Origin: Pandoraea faecigallinarum
GTDB taxonomy: Bacteria > Pseudomonadota > Gammaproteobacteria > Burkholderiales > Burkholderiaceae
DNA: 64,000 nt
Reading direction: 5' to 3'
Assembly (NCBI RefSeq): GCF_001029105.3
Contig: NZ_CP011807.3
Coordinates: 2,852,001 to 2,916,000, forward strand
Shown in pieces: positions 27,876 to 36,398 of this stretch (positions are counted from its first letter, which is position 1; every line of letters starts with the position of its first letter). Position numbers and translations under genes: made by a program. The notes below the pieces were generated by a model. It had not been told where the DNA came from, searched no databases, and saw nothing but the letters and a program-made list of their open reading frames with translations.

Positions 27876-29528
27876 ATGCCAATCATGCAATCGCAATGGA
27901 TGAAACGCAGTCTGGGTGTGTCGGGGCTTCTCGCCACCCTGCTGGTGGTGGCGGGCTGCTCGATGGCCCCCACGTACGAAGTACCGAGTGTGCCCGGCAA
28001 GGGCACGCCCACGGCATTCAAGGAAGCCGTGCTGCCGGCCAATGAAGCCGGCACGTGGAAGACCGCGGAGCCGTCGGAGGCGATGGCGCGCGGCGAATGG
28101 TGGAAGGTGTTCGGCGACGCCACGCTCGACAAGCTTGAAGACGACGCCCTGTCCGCCAATCAGAACCTGAAGGCCGCCGCCGCCCGCGTGCAGGAAGCGC
28201 GCGGCGTGCAGCGTCAGGCACGTGCCGCGCTGTTCCCGACGCTCGACGCGGGGTTCGGCCCGTCGCGCCAGAAGATCTCGCCGGCGTCGCAGTTGCTGCC
28301 GGACGGCACGAACATCGCACCGTACACGCTGTGGCGTGCGCAGGCGAGCGTCGGCTACGAAGTCGATCTGTTCGGCCGTGTGTCGGATAACGTCGCCGCC
28401 GCGCGGGCGGATGCCGAGCAAAGCGAGGCGTTGTACCGCTCGGTGCAACTGGCGCTGCAAGCCGACGTCGCGCAGAACTACTTCAATCTGCGCGAACTCG
28501 ACGCCGAACAGGCGTTGTACACGCAAACGGTGATCCTGCGCGAGCAGGCGCTGAAGCTGGTGCAGCGCCGCTTTACCGAAGGCGACATCGGCGAGCTGGA
28601 CGTGGCGCGCGCCAAGGCCGAACTGGCAACGGCGCAGTCGGACGCCCTCGCCGTTGCCCGTCTGCGTGCCGCCTCGGAGCACAGTCTGGCGATTCTGCTG
28701 GGCAAGACGCCGGCCGAGTTCACGTTCGCCCCCTCGCCGCTCGAGCCCGTCACGGTCCGCATTCCGGCGGGTCTGCCCTCGGCATTGCTCGAACGGCGGC
28801 CGGACATCGCCGCCGCCGAGCGCGCCATGGCCGCAGCGAACTCGCGTATCGGCGTGGCGAAGGCCGCGTTCTTCCCGTCGCTCTCGCTGACCGGCTCGGG
28901 CGGCTTCGAAGCCGCCACGCTTGGCGACCTGTTCAACTGGTCGAGCCGCACGTTCCTGCTCGGTCCGGTGGTCGGTGGCCTGCTCTCGATACCGATCTTC
29001 GACGGCGGTGCGCTCAGCGGCAACCTGTCGCGTGCCCGCGCGCAGTATGAGGAAGACGTCGCGAAGTACCGTCAGCAAGTCCTCGTGGCCTTCCAGGAAG
29101 TCGAAGACAACCTGTCGAACCTGCGTCTGCTCGCGCAGCAAACGCGCGCTCAGGACGATGCAGTCAAGGCATCGAGCCGTGCCGCGCAACTCTCGCGCAC
29201 GCAGTATCAGGAAGGTTCGATCGCTTATCTCGATGTCATCGACGCCGAACGGACCGTGCTGCAAACGCGACGCAGCGCCGTACAGCTCGCCGGCGCGCAG
29301 GCGGTGTCGACCGTCAACCTGATCCGCGCCCTGGGCGGGGGCTGGGGCGACCTGCCCAAGTCGACCAAGTCCCCCGATACGCCTGATACGCCTGGTACGT
29401 CTGATACGCCGGCGAACGGCTCGGGCGCCGCGCCGGTAACGCCGACGGCCAGCGCGCCCGGTTCCACCGGCCCGCTCGGCTCGATTGACCCACTCGGCCC
29501 GAGCCGCGCGTCCGTCGCTGCCCGCTGA
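27876..29528 (+). CDS. RND efflux outer-membrane factor, NodT family lipoprotein
   Basis: A 550-residue TolC-like channel protein. The signal peptide ends in a lipobox (VVAGC). Two OEP repeats follow, with EWWKVFGDATLDKLEDDAL and LLERRPDIAAAERAMAAAN as NodT hallmarks. The C-terminus has a degenerate Asp-Thr-Pro repeat tail. It starts 3 bases after the transporter stop, so the three genes form one operon. ATG 27876 and ATG 27885 are both possible starts. Confidence 0.92.
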   Translation: MPIMQSQWMKRSLGVSGLLATLLVVAGCSMAPTYEVPSVPGKGTPTAFKEAVLPANEAGTWKTAEPSEAMARGEWWKVFGDATLDKLEDDALSANQNLKAAAARVQEARGVQRQARAALFPTLDAGFGPSRQKISPASQLLPDGTNIAPYTLWRAQASVGYEVDLFGRVSDNVAAARADAEQSEALYRSVQLALQADVAQNYFNLRELDAEQALYTQTVILREQALKLVQRRFTEGDIGELDVARAKAELATAQSDALAVARLRAASEHSLAILLGKTPAEFTFAPSPLEPVTVRIPAGLPSALLERRPDIAAAERAMAAANSRIGVAKAAFFPSLSLTGSGGFEAATLGDLFNWSSRTFLLGPVVGGLLSIPIFDGGALSGNLSRARAQYEEDVAKYRQQVLVAFQEVEDNLSNLRLLAQQTRAQDDAVKASSRAAQLSRTQYQEGSIAYLDVIDAERTVLQTRRSAVQLAGAQAVSTVNLIRALGGGWGDLPKSTKSPDTPDTPGTSDTPANGSGAAPVTPTASAPGSTGPLGSIDPLGPSRASVAAR

Positions 29529-29932
29529 CCGGCAGTGTCCTGCCGGAGGACACCCACCGAACGTGCCGTAACGAATGCATCGAACCGGCGGCCGCGCTCG
29601 TGCCCCCAAGACGAGAGGCGTGCCGACCTGCCCCCAACGCTCGCCTGGCGAGCCGCCGGTCTCGATGCACCTCTCGGACCGTGCACGGCCGGTCGACAAA
29701 AAGGTTTCTTCCCTGCGTCCCTGCTTGCCCGGCGCATGCTCCATGTCAAACGACACCGGGCGTGCCCGGGCGCTTTTTTTGCCGACGATGGTAGGATGGG
29801 CACACGGTTAGCGCATTTGTGTGCGATACGAACGGCACAAAGGCAACGGCCGTTGCTGGCAAGTCATCTCGAATGCTTCCCCCGCGTTCGGTCCCTGGAC
29901 CTGACAAGGTACCGAAATAAGGAGTGCAAACA
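29529..29932. other. Intergenic gap after efflux operon
   Basis: These 404 bases hold no convincing gene. A GC hairpin with CGGGC / GCCCG arms followed by a run of seven T (about 29756-29779) is a plausible terminator for the efflux operon. The last part (29860-29932) carries an AAGGAG ribosome site for the next gene. Confidence 0.5.
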
Positions 29933-30334
29933 ATGAAGATGCGCAAGACACTGTCGCTTTGCCTCGCCGCCGGTCTGGCGGTTTCCTCATCGCTCGCCCT
30001 GGCCCAGGGCGGTCCTCCGCCGCAGGGTGGTCCCGGCGGTCCCGGTGGTCCGCATGGCGCGCCACCCGGGCACGGCCCGCAGAAGGGTCAGCATGGCGGC
30101 CCGCCGCCGCAGGCACGGGGCGGTCCGGGCAACGATTCGTCGTGGCAACACCCCGACTGGCGCAAAGGCGACCGCGTGCCGCAGCAATATCGCGACGCGC
30201 AGTACCGGGTCGACGACTACCGCCAATATCACCTCGATCCGCCGAAACGCGGCCATCACTGGGTTGGCGTCGGCGCCGACTTCCTGCTCGTCAACAGCTC
30301 GGGCGTGATCGTCCAGATCGTGGGCGGACACTGA
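29933..30334 (+). CDS. RcnB family periplasmic protein
   Basis: A 133-residue exported protein. It has an AAGGAG ribosome site and a signal peptide ending ALAQ (residues 1-25). A Gly/Pro/His-rich linker (repeated GGPGG, HG) follows. The C-terminal RcnB-type domain has RKGDRVPQQYRDAQYRVDDYR, HLDPPKRGHHWVGVGADFLLV. In enteric bacteria RcnB modulates nickel/cobalt export; here only family membership is claimed. The His-rich linker would suit metal binding. Confidence 0.85.
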   Translation: MKMRKTLSLCLAAGLAVSSSLALAQGGPPPQGGPGGPGGPHGAPPGHGPQKGQHGGPPPQARGGPGNDSSWQHPDWRKGDRVPQQYRDAQYRVDDYRQYHLDPPKRGHHWVGVGADFLLVNSSGVIVQIVGGH

Positions 30335-30696
30335 TGAGCACGTGGCGTCCATGACATTCGACGTCGCAACTTTCCGCTGATTTGCCAGCCACGCGGCAGG
30401 GTCCCGGCCCTGCCGCGCTTCGTTTCCCCGGCGCCCGTTCGTACCACTTCCCGCCCGCCTCCCTCAAAAACCGCCGACGCCTCGCGCCTTGCCCCGCAAG
30501 CTTCGCGCCCATCACGTCCCGTTTTCCTCCATTCGGTGCACCACTTCCGGATTGGCTGGCTCGGGACACTGATTTCGCTGCGGCGCAGCATTAAAATCAC
30601 GCGCTCATACCCTCCCAATTCATCGATATACGATATATCATGCACAAAATATCAAGAACCCGCCCCAAACGGGTGCGGAAGATGGAGCGGGACGAC
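30335..30696. promoter_or_regulatory. Intergenic region with terminator hairpin and perfect palindrome
   Basis: A GCGGCAGGG / CCCTGCCGC hairpin (about 30391-30417) probably ends rcnB transcription. A perfect palindrome GATATA-CGA-TATATC lies at 30625-30639, directly before the first possible start of the HPP gene. It is an operator candidate. Confidence 0.5.
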
Positions 30697-31821
30697 ATGG
30701 CAATGACACGACGTGACGTGAGGGATTGGATGGCGGGGTTCCTGCCTGCCGTGGCGGCCGTGCACTGGCGCGAGCGGCTTCGCGCGGGCATCGGGGCGCT
30801 GTGCGGCATCGCACTGACCGGCGGCCTGATGCTGTGGCTGCTCGGTCCTGCGACGTACATTCCCTGGCTGGTCGCCCCGATGGGAGCATCGGCCGTTCTG
30901 CTCTTCGGCGTGCCTGCCAGTCCTCTCGCGCAACCCTGGTCGATTCTTGGCGGCAATCTTGTCGCGGCGCTCGTCGGAGTGACCTGTGTGATGTTCATTC
31001 CTTCGCCCATTGTGGCGGCGGCAACGGCAGTCGGCGTGTCCATTGCGTTGATGTTCACACTGCGCTGCGTGCATCCGCCCTCGGGCGCCGTCGCGCTCAC
31101 GGCCGTACTCGGCGGCCCGTCCGTCCATGCGCTCGGCTACGGCTTCGTGCTCGAACCGATCGCCTTGCAGTCCGTCATGTTGCTCGGCTCCGCAATCGCC
31201 TATCACGCGATTACCGGTCACCGTTATCCGCACGCGACACGGGTGCAGGCACCGGCGCGTGCGGTCAATGCACAGGCCATCCCGGTCACGACGGCGGACG
31301 CCGAGAAGGCACTCGCCCGACGCCGCGAACTGCTCGACATTTCGGCGGACGATCTGGCGAGCCTGTTGCGCGATACGCAGCGTGAAGCTTTTGCACGCCG
31401 TGCCCACGAGCTGACCGCTGCCGACGTCATGGCGCCGCCGCTCGCGAAGGTGCAGGCGCACGACGAAGTCCCCGCAGCGTGGCGTCTGTTGCAGCGTCAC
31501 GGGCTGGACGCCCTGCCCGTGGTCGATGGCGAAGCACGCGTCATCGGGCTGGTTACGCGGCACGATTTGCACACCCGTCGCGCGCGTCGCCAACGCTGGC
31601 CGCGTTTCGCGATGTCGTTCGGTGCCGGCGCTCAGCGCCCCGCAGTGCGTGATCTGATGCAAGGCGATCTGAAGTCGGCCACTGCCGGGATGCCGCTCTC
31701 CGAACTCGTGCCGCTGCTCGTGACGCAACGTCATGGCACGTTGCCGGTGCTCGACGAGGCGGCGCGACTCGTCGGCGTCGTCACGCACGCGGAAGTGCTG
31801 CGCAAGGTCATGACGGCGTAA
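30697..31821 (+). CDS. HPP family membrane protein with C-terminal CBS pair
   Basis: About 374 residues. The N-terminal HPP domain has the diagnostic HPPSGAVALTAVLGG segment and several transmembrane helices. The C-terminal half holds two CBS domains (ADVMAPPLAKVQAHDEV...LPVVDGEARVIGLVTRHDL and VRDLMQGDLKSATAGMPL...LPVLDEAARLVGVVTHAEVL). HPP proteins have been linked to nitrite transport in plastids, but bacterial roles are unclear. CBS domains usually sense adenine nucleotides. Start at ATG 30697 after GGAGCGGG; upstream starts at 30640 and 30682 are in frame. Confidence 0.82.
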   Translation: MAMTRRDVRDWMAGFLPAVAAVHWRERLRAGIGALCGIALTGGLMLWLLGPATYIPWLVAPMGASAVLLFGVPASPLAQPWSILGGNLVAALVGVTCVMFIPSPIVAAATAVGVSIALMFTLRCVHPPSGAVALTAVLGGPSVHALGYGFVLEPIALQSVMLLGSAIAYHAITGHRYPHATRVQAPARAVNAQAIPVTTADAEKALARRRELLDISADDLASLLRDTQREAFARRAHELTAADVMAPPLAKVQAHDEVPAAWRLLQRHGLDALPVVDGEARVIGLVTRHDLHTRRARRQRWPRFAMSFGAGAQRPAVRDLMQGDLKSATAGMPLSELVPLLVTQRHGTLPVLDEAARLVGVVTHAEVLRKVMTA

Positions 31822-31880
31822 GCGTTGTTCATCGTATTGAAGATCCGGGACCCCGACTTGGTGTCCCGGCGCTCTGCCCG

Positions 31881-31925
31881 CGTAACGGCCGCATAACGGC
31901 CGCATAACGACCACATAACGGCCGC
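31881..31925. repeat. Short tandem repeat, four 11-base units
   Basis: Four near-identical copies of ATAACGGCCGC (one CGTAACGGCCGC start, one ATAACGACCAC variant) sit in tandem downstream of the HPP gene. They are too short for a known repeat family. Confidence 0.7.
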
Positions 31926-32087
31926 CCCTCCCTCCTTCATTCCCTTCGTTCCCCCTCATTTCCGCCGCAGCACTCCCTGCGCCCCATAATTGTCAGTCCT
32001 GAGCCGATCTGCAAGAATGGCGGCGTTGTAACGCACCGGCGTCAGACAGCTTCGATCAACGAAGCGATATTGGCTCAAAGGGGAAAC

Positions 32088-32912
32088 ATGGAACCGATAA
32101 CGTTCAAGCAGTGTTTCAAAGGAGCATGGATCGACGGTTTCAGCGCGTTACGCAATCGGCCGCTGCTTACCATTTCGATTGCGGTCGTCATTCTCGTCAC
32201 GCTGGCGCTCGGCACCTCCGTCAAACAACTCGCCGCCACCGCCGCGCAAACCGGCATGTCCGCCGCCTATCGCCTTGAGCTTGCGCTCGCGTCGATGGGC
32301 ATTGGTCTCGTAAACGTCGTCGCGTTCTCCATACTCGCCGTTCATACCCTGCGCCACGTCATTCTCGGCCCGGACATTGCCCGTGCGACACCGTGGTATC
32401 GCGATGTCGGGCGCTACGTGTGGGCGTCGATACAGATCGGCGTCGGCTTCGGCGTGGTCACGGCGGCGATCATGGTCATTGCCGTGCTGGCGCTGCGGGT
32501 ATCGGGCCATGGCAATTCGTCGGCGCTGGTCCTCACGCTGCTCGTTCTGCTGATCTGTCTGGTGGTGTTCGTCGCGATCCGGCTCTCGCTGATTCTGGCG
32601 CAGATCGGCGCCGGTCGCAGCAAGCGCTGGCGCGCCGCATGGCAGGACACGCGCGGCCATTTCTGGTCGATATTCGGCACCGGCGTCGCCATTGCCCTGC
32701 CGGTGATCGTCGGCGCGCTCATCGTTCTGGTCGTCGTCGAACTGCTGGTGAGAATGACGACCAGCACAACCGTGCTGGTGCTTGCCGCCTTGATCCTGCA
32801 AGCGGTGATCTCCGTCGTGTGGATGGCGGTCATCTGCGCGGGCAACGGATGGATCTACCATCGCTATGCGAATCGCCTTCTCGATCTGGAGGGCGCACCG
32901 GACGACGTCTGA
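32088..32912 (+). CDS. Multi-pass membrane protein of unknown function, 274 aa
   Basis: Starts at ATG 32088 after AAAGGGGAAAC. Sequence MEPITFKQCFKGAWIDGFSALRNRPLLT is followed by about six hydrophobic helices with a cytoplasmic loop (QIGAGRSKRWRAAWQDTRGHFW). It resembles small predicted membrane proteins common in Burkholderia genomes, but no family or function is recognised. A terminator follows. Confidence 0.7.
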   Translation: MEPITFKQCFKGAWIDGFSALRNRPLLTISIAVVILVTLALGTSVKQLAATAAQTGMSAAYRLELALASMGIGLVNVVAFSILAVHTLRHVILGPDIARATPWYRDVGRYVWASIQIGVGFGVVTAAIMVIAVLALRVSGHGNSSALVLTLLVLLICLVVFVAIRLSLILAQIGAGRSKRWRAAWQDTRGHFWSIFGTGVAIALPVIVGALIVLVVVELLVRMTTSTTVLVLAALILQAVISVVWMAVICAGNGWIYHRYANRLLDLEGAPDDV

Positions 32913-32924
32913 GCGTCGGGTGCA

Positions 32925-32961
32925 AAAATGGGACGCAGTTCACATTTCTGCGCCCCATTTT
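32925..32961. terminator. Bidirectional terminator
   Basis: Stem AAAATGGG.CGCAG / CTGCGCCCCATTTT (32925-32961) lies between the convergent membrane protein gene and the methionine aminopeptidase gene. Confidence 0.7.
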
Positions 32962-32981
32962 CCATTCGACTTCCGACGGCG

Positions 32982-33812
32982 TCAGGCGGCGTTCGCCGCG
33001 GCGCCCCCGCCATCGAGCGCGCCGTAACGCGCATATTCCCCGAGGCCGTCCGGCCATTGTGTGAGTACCTGGAAGCCGGTCTCCGTGACGGCCACCATAT
33101 GCTCCCACTGCGCGGAAAGCGAGCGGTCGCGTGTGACGACGGTCCAGCCGTCGGCCAGTTGCTTCGTGTCCGGCTTACCGGCGTTGACCATCGGTTCGAT
33201 GGTGAAGATCATGCCAGGACGCAGGGTCAGCCCCGTGCCCGGACGGCCGTAATGCAGCACCTGCGGGTCGTCGTGATACGTGGTGCCGATCCCGTGGCCG
33301 CAATAGTCGCGCACGATGCTGAAACCTTCGCGATGCGCCACCGTCTGGATCGCGTATCCCACATCGCCGAGCGTCGCCCCCGGGCGTACCGCACGAATAC
33401 CTGCGAGCATCGCCTCGTAGGTCGTGTCGACCAGACGCTTGGCGAGAATGCTCGGCTTGCCTGCGTAGTACATGCGGCTCGTGTCGCCGAACCAGCCGTC
33501 CTTGATCAGGGCGACGTCGATGTTCACGATGTCGCCGTCATGCAGCCTCTTGTCGCCGGGAATGCCGTGACAAACGACATGATTGACCGAGGCGCACACC
33601 GTCTTCGGATAGCCGTGATAACCGATGTTGGCCGGGATCGCCTTGAGTTCGTTCACGATGAAATCGTGACAGAGACGGTCGAGTTCGTCGGTCGTAACGC
33701 CGGGCTTCACATGCTCGCCGATCATCGCGAGCACCTGCGCGGCCAACTCCCCGGCGCGGCGCGACAGGGCAATTTCTTCGTTCGAGCGGATGACAACGCG
33801 TTCGCGCACCAT
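32982..33812 (-). CDS. map: Type I methionine aminopeptidase in a ParD-like operon
   Basis: A 276-residue M24 metalloprotease. The five metal ligands are seen: Asp in VNIDVALIKDGWFGDTS (two Asp), His in DYCGHGIG, Glu in MIFTIEPMV and Glu in SAQWEHMVAVTE. It removes the initiator Met. Start at 33812 (MVRERVVIRSNEE) overlaps the stop of the upstream ParD-like gene (TAATG), so translation is probably coupled. It is likely an extra map copy, since the essential one normally sits with rpsB. The pairing with an antitoxin-type gene is unusual. Confidence 0.92.
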   Translation of the reverse strand: MVRERVVIRSNEEIALSRRAGELAAQVLAMIGEHVKPGVTTDELDRLCHDFIVNELKAIPANIGYHGYPKTVCASVNHVVCHGIPGDKRLHDGDIVNIDVALIKDGWFGDTSRMYYAGKPSILAKRLVDTTYEAMLAGIRAVRPGATLGDVGYAIQTVAHREGFSIVRDYCGHGIGTTYHDDPQVLHYGRPGTGLTLRPGMIFTIEPMVNAGKPDTKQLADGWTVVTRDRSLSAQWEHMVAVTETGFQVLTQWPDGLGEYARYGALDGGGAAANAA

Positions 33813-34066
33813 TAGGCCACCTTGTTCAATACGGTGACGGGTGCACCAGTTGCTGGAGAAACGACAGCTCCGGCCTCGGTGACCGGGGCGCCATCGGATT
33901 CGATGAGACGACGGCAAATCTCGCCATAGCTCATCGTCGGATTCAATTCGGCGAGCATGCCGACGCGCAGCCAATGCTCGGCTTGCGCGTTAATCGAGCG
34001 GCTGAGGGCACCGCTAGTGTTGCGCAGCGCCTCGTGCATTTGCTCCGAGATCTTGACGATACCCAT
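33812..34066 (-). CDS. ParD-like antitoxin family protein
   Basis: An 84-residue protein starting MGIVKISEQMHEALRNTSGALSRSI. The N-terminal half resembles a ribbon-helix-helix ParD-like domain (PF11903 type), followed by NAQAEHWLRVGMLAE. The last third is Val/Ala/Pro-rich and probably flexible. The stop overlaps the map start. Upstream is an inverted repeat suitable for autoregulation. No ParE toxin is present; the partner gene is the aminopeptidase. Confidence 0.75.
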   Translation of the reverse strand: MGIVKISEQMHEALRNTSGALSRSINAQAEHWLRVGMLAELNPTMSYGEICRRLIESDGAPVTEAGAVVSPATGAPVTVLNKVA

Positions 34067-34080
34067 ATTGCAGGCTCCAA

Positions 34081-34108
34081 ATATACGAAATAGCTACGAA
34101 ACGTATAT
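34081..34108. promoter_or_regulatory. Candidate antitoxin-type operator upstream of ParD-like gene
   Basis: Perfect inverted repeat ATATACG-N14-CGTATAT (34081-34108), with TACGAAA also repeated directly at 11-base spacing (34084 and 34095). It lies 15 bases before the ParD-like start codon and overlaps the likely -10 region. This is typical of toxin-antitoxin autoregulation; binding is inferred. Confidence 0.55.
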
Positions 34109-34411
34109 TAACAGCCTTGCCCCGAATTGTCTTCCCCCGGATCGATACCGCCAGGGACATGACGACGATTTATCGCTCACGCCGGTGGCATCGTCGGTAC
34201 GGGGCGTTCGCAGCGGCAAATTGCCGCAATGTGTCATATTCACCGCGAAATCGGTGACGACGGTAAATAGTGGGCGTGTCCGCGCGATTGGCATTCGGGT
34301 TCGACTTCACGAGCGCGGCCAGTGGCTGCTGAGAAACGATCCGCCGACTTCAAGGCCCGGCACGTCGCGGGCACGTTGCACGGCCCTCGATGACCTCGTA
34401 TAGTGTCGGAC
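34109..34411. other. Intergenic gap, no gene seen
   Basis: About 300 bases between the ParD-like operon and the guanidine riboswitch. Short open frames here have no ribosome site or family similarity. The promoter for sugE must lie in the right part. Confidence 0.4.
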
Positions 34412-34475
34412 GTGAGGACGACCTCACCGGTTGACGATACAGTCCGGGACGGCCCGGCTCTTTTTGGAGAGCCGT
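34412..34475 (+). promoter_or_regulatory. Guanidine-II (mini-ykkC) riboswitch
   Basis: Two small hairpins with the diagnostic ACGR loops: GTGAGG-ACGA-CCTCAC (34412-34427) and CCGGG-ACGG-CCCGG (34444-34457). They lie right before sugE/gdx, the classic target. An alternative hairpin CGGCTC / GAGCCG (34455-34460 with 34469-34474) would hold the ribosome site GGAG. It shares bases 34455-34457 with the second ACGR hairpin, so ligand-bound P2 should free the ribosome site. The fold was done by eye. Confidence 0.88.
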
Positions 34476-34790
34476 ATGGCTTGGATCTATCTGATGCTTG
34501 CAGGTGTTCTGGAAGTGCTTTGGGCGTTCACGATGAAGCAGTCCGCCGGCTTCACAAAACCGCTCCCCTCTCTAGTCACGTTCGTGACGATGGCCGCTAG
34601 CTTTGGACTGCTGTCGGTTTCCATGAAAACGCTCCCGCTGGGCACCGCCTACTCCATCTGGACCGGCATTGGCGCCGTGGGTGCATTCGTCGTCGGCATC
34701 GTCATGCTCGGCGAGATCGTCAGCGTGGCTCGCATTGCCGCTGCTGCACTGATCGTCAGCGGACTGGTGCTGATGAAACTCTCATCGTAA
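34476..34790 (+). CDS. sugE: SMR guanidinium exporter SugE/Gdx
   Basis: A 104-residue, four-helix small multidrug resistance protein. It starts MAWIYLMLAGVLEVLWAFTMKQS, with the essential membrane Glu (residue 13) in the GVLEVLWA motif. It also has SGFTKP-type (here AGFTKPLPS) and PLGTAYSIWTGIGAVGA segments of the Gdx subtype. Gdx proteins export guanidinium in exchange for protons. The guanidine-II riboswitch directly upstream supports this substrate. Confidence 0.93.
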   Translation: MAWIYLMLAGVLEVLWAFTMKQSAGFTKPLPSLVTFVTMAASFGLLSVSMKTLPLGTAYSIWTGIGAVGAFVVGIVMLGEIVSVARIAAAALIVSGLVLMKLSS

Positions 34791-34887
34791 TCGACCGACG
34801 TTCCCGTGGTACTTCCGACCGGCGAGGCGATTGCGTTCTGGCGCGAACGTCCTCGTCGGCCCGTCCTTCTTCCTGCATGGTAGCCTG

Positions 34888-35247
34888 ATGGATGTCTCCG
34901 AATATTACCCGGCCCTTCTTTTCCTTCTGCTCGCGTTGCTTATCGGCGCGGGCCTGCTGGTGGTGGCAAAGCCCATACGTCCGGACCGGCCGGACGCCGC
35001 CAAAGGGTCACCTTATGAATGCGGGTTCAACGCATTCGGCGATGCGCGAAAGAAGTTCGACGTGCGCTTTTATCGCGTCGCGATCTTCTTCATCATTTTC
35101 GACATCGAATTGGCCTTCACCATCCCGTGGGCCGTTTCGCTTCGCGAAGCAGGCCTCACCGGCTTCGCAGCAATGCTCGCATTCCTCGGACTGCTCGCTC
35201 TCGGTTTCGCCTACGAGTGGAAAAAAAAGGCCTTCGAGTGGGAGTGA
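34888..35247 (+). CDS. nuoA: Orphan NuoA-like NADH-quinone oxidoreductase subunit A
   Basis: A 119-residue, three-helix membrane protein. It has the NuoA hallmark loop SPYECGFNAFGDARKKFDVRFYRVAIFFIIFDIE with the conserved Cys and acidic residues. It ends FAYEWKKKAFEWE. The following genes of a nuo operon (nuoB onward) are absent, so this is a stand-alone paralogue. Start at ATG 34888, before a second in-frame ATG is unavailable. Confidence 0.88.
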   Translation: MDVSEYYPALLFLLLALLIGAGLLVVAKPIRPDRPDAAKGSPYECGFNAFGDARKKFDVRFYRVAIFFIIFDIELAFTIPWAVSLREAGLTGFAAMLAFLGLLALGFAYEWKKKAFEWE

Positions 35248-35571
35248 GCGACGCCGATATGGTTAGTGGTCCTGATAAGCCTTGGTAGAACGGCGCGCAT
35301 GAGAGCTTTCACGCAAGTTCCGAAATGAATGCTCCCGCCTTGAGTGGTTTCGAACGCGCATGGTGCGACGGTTGGGATCGAGCAGTGGTGGCGTCACTAC
35401 AATGCCATGACCGCATTCGAGTCTGCGCCGCCCCGACGCCCGGCGAGTTCAAACGGCGGTATTGTTCAACGGAAGCAGTCGAGGCCATTCTCCAAGACTG
35501 ACGTGGTCCGGAGAAAATGGAGGGACGAGTACACCGTCCCCGGTTGCTGGAAGGGTCTGCTCTCCTGGGGG
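35248..35571. other. Intergenic gap, no gene seen
   Basis: About 320 bases with no supported ORF. A sequence at 35360 (TGGTGCGACGG) shares eight bases with the tRNA-Leu att core and then diverges; it is considered coincidental or at best a decayed site. Confidence 0.4.
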
Positions 35572-36246
35572 TCAAGATTTTCGTGCCGTCCAACGACAAA
35601 CCTCGGCCGTAGCGTTTTGGCGCATTTCGCCTGCGGCAGTGGTGTCGGACGTGAGCCGGCCGACGTAATCTCCGATGTTGCTCCAGTGCTTCGTGACAAC
35701 GTGAAACTCGCCCCGTCCAATGGAGCCACCTTGGATGTCGCCGTTTCCAATCGACCCACGCGGCGCATATTGTCCGCCGCCTGAGTCGACCACTTCGAAT
35801 GGTTCGTCGGAAAGCGTCCAACTGCAACTCACAGTCATCAGCCAACGGCCAGCCAGACTTGCTTCTGGGACTTGTGTTTGCCCCGCATCGCCGGGCTGCT
35901 TTTCCGGGGATGCGCCCCCTGCTCTCTTGCAAACGCGACATGAAACGTCGGAAAGGTTGGCGCGTGTGATCGGCTTTTGACCGAAGACCCGATCTTCGCC
36001 GTGATTGCCTTGGCTCAAGATCGTGAAGTACGGCGTTCCGTCGACGTAATAATCGACCTTCGAGCAAATGGGAGCGCTTGAAGTGAACTTCAGATCGGCG
36101 CCATAACTGCCCTTCTTGGACTCGGTAGGAATGACGCTAACGGACACAGAGCATGTGCCAACAATCTGCTGACAGTCGCAGTTGTTGCCCTGAGCATTTG
36201 CGGTCGCTGATAACCAAGCAAACAGAACTACGAGAAGCTTCTTCAT
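35572..36246 (-). CDS. Secreted Cys-containing protein of unknown function
   Basis: A 224-residue protein with a Sec signal peptide (MKKLLVVLFAWLSATANAQG) and several Cys residues spaced as for disulfides (NCDCQQIVGTC; SCRVCKRAG). The rest is Gly/Ser-rich beta sequence. The start at 36246 is followed by the usual basic-hydrophobic pattern. Neighbouring left is nuoA; right is the left edge of the phage array. No family is recognised. Confidence 0.6.
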   Translation of the reverse strand: MKKLLVVLFAWLSATANAQGNNCDCQQIVGTCSVSVSVIPTESKKGSYGADLKFTSSAPICSKVDYYVDGTPYFTILSQGNHGEDRVFGQKPITRANLSDVSCRVCKRAGGASPEKQPGDAGQTQVPEASLAGRWLMTVSCSWTLSDEPFEVVDSGGGQYAPRGSIGNGDIQGGSIGRGEFHVVTKHWSNIGDYVGRLTSDTTAAGEMRQNATAEVCRWTARKS

Positions 36247-36398
36247 GGGCTTCCTCGGTTGATCGTTCCAACTCCCCCCCGTGTGACGAGCAAAAGGGGC
36301 TTCCCTTTGAGCTTCGTCCCCCGGCGAGGATCATAGCAAAACATTATGCGCACGCCATACATCGCTCACTTGCCACTCGTCCTGTTTCTGCTGCCGCG

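Noticed and set aside
24696..29756. A 1686-codon open frame antisense to the efflux operon
   Set aside because: It mirrors the efflux genes. High third-position GC in the sense genes creates long antisense frames; the predicted protein is His/Arg-rich without domains.
32148..32861. 237-codon antisense frame over the membrane protein
   Set aside because: Asp/Arg/His-rich mirror of the membrane gene.
35360..35380. Possible left att copy (TGGTGCGACGG)
   Set aside because: Only the first eight bases and scattered later ones match the 20-base att; element A homology starts a kilobase later.
35309..36067. 252-codon minus-strand frame overlapping the secreted-protein gene
   Set aside because: No signal peptide or domain; the other frame has a clear Sec signal and Cys pattern.
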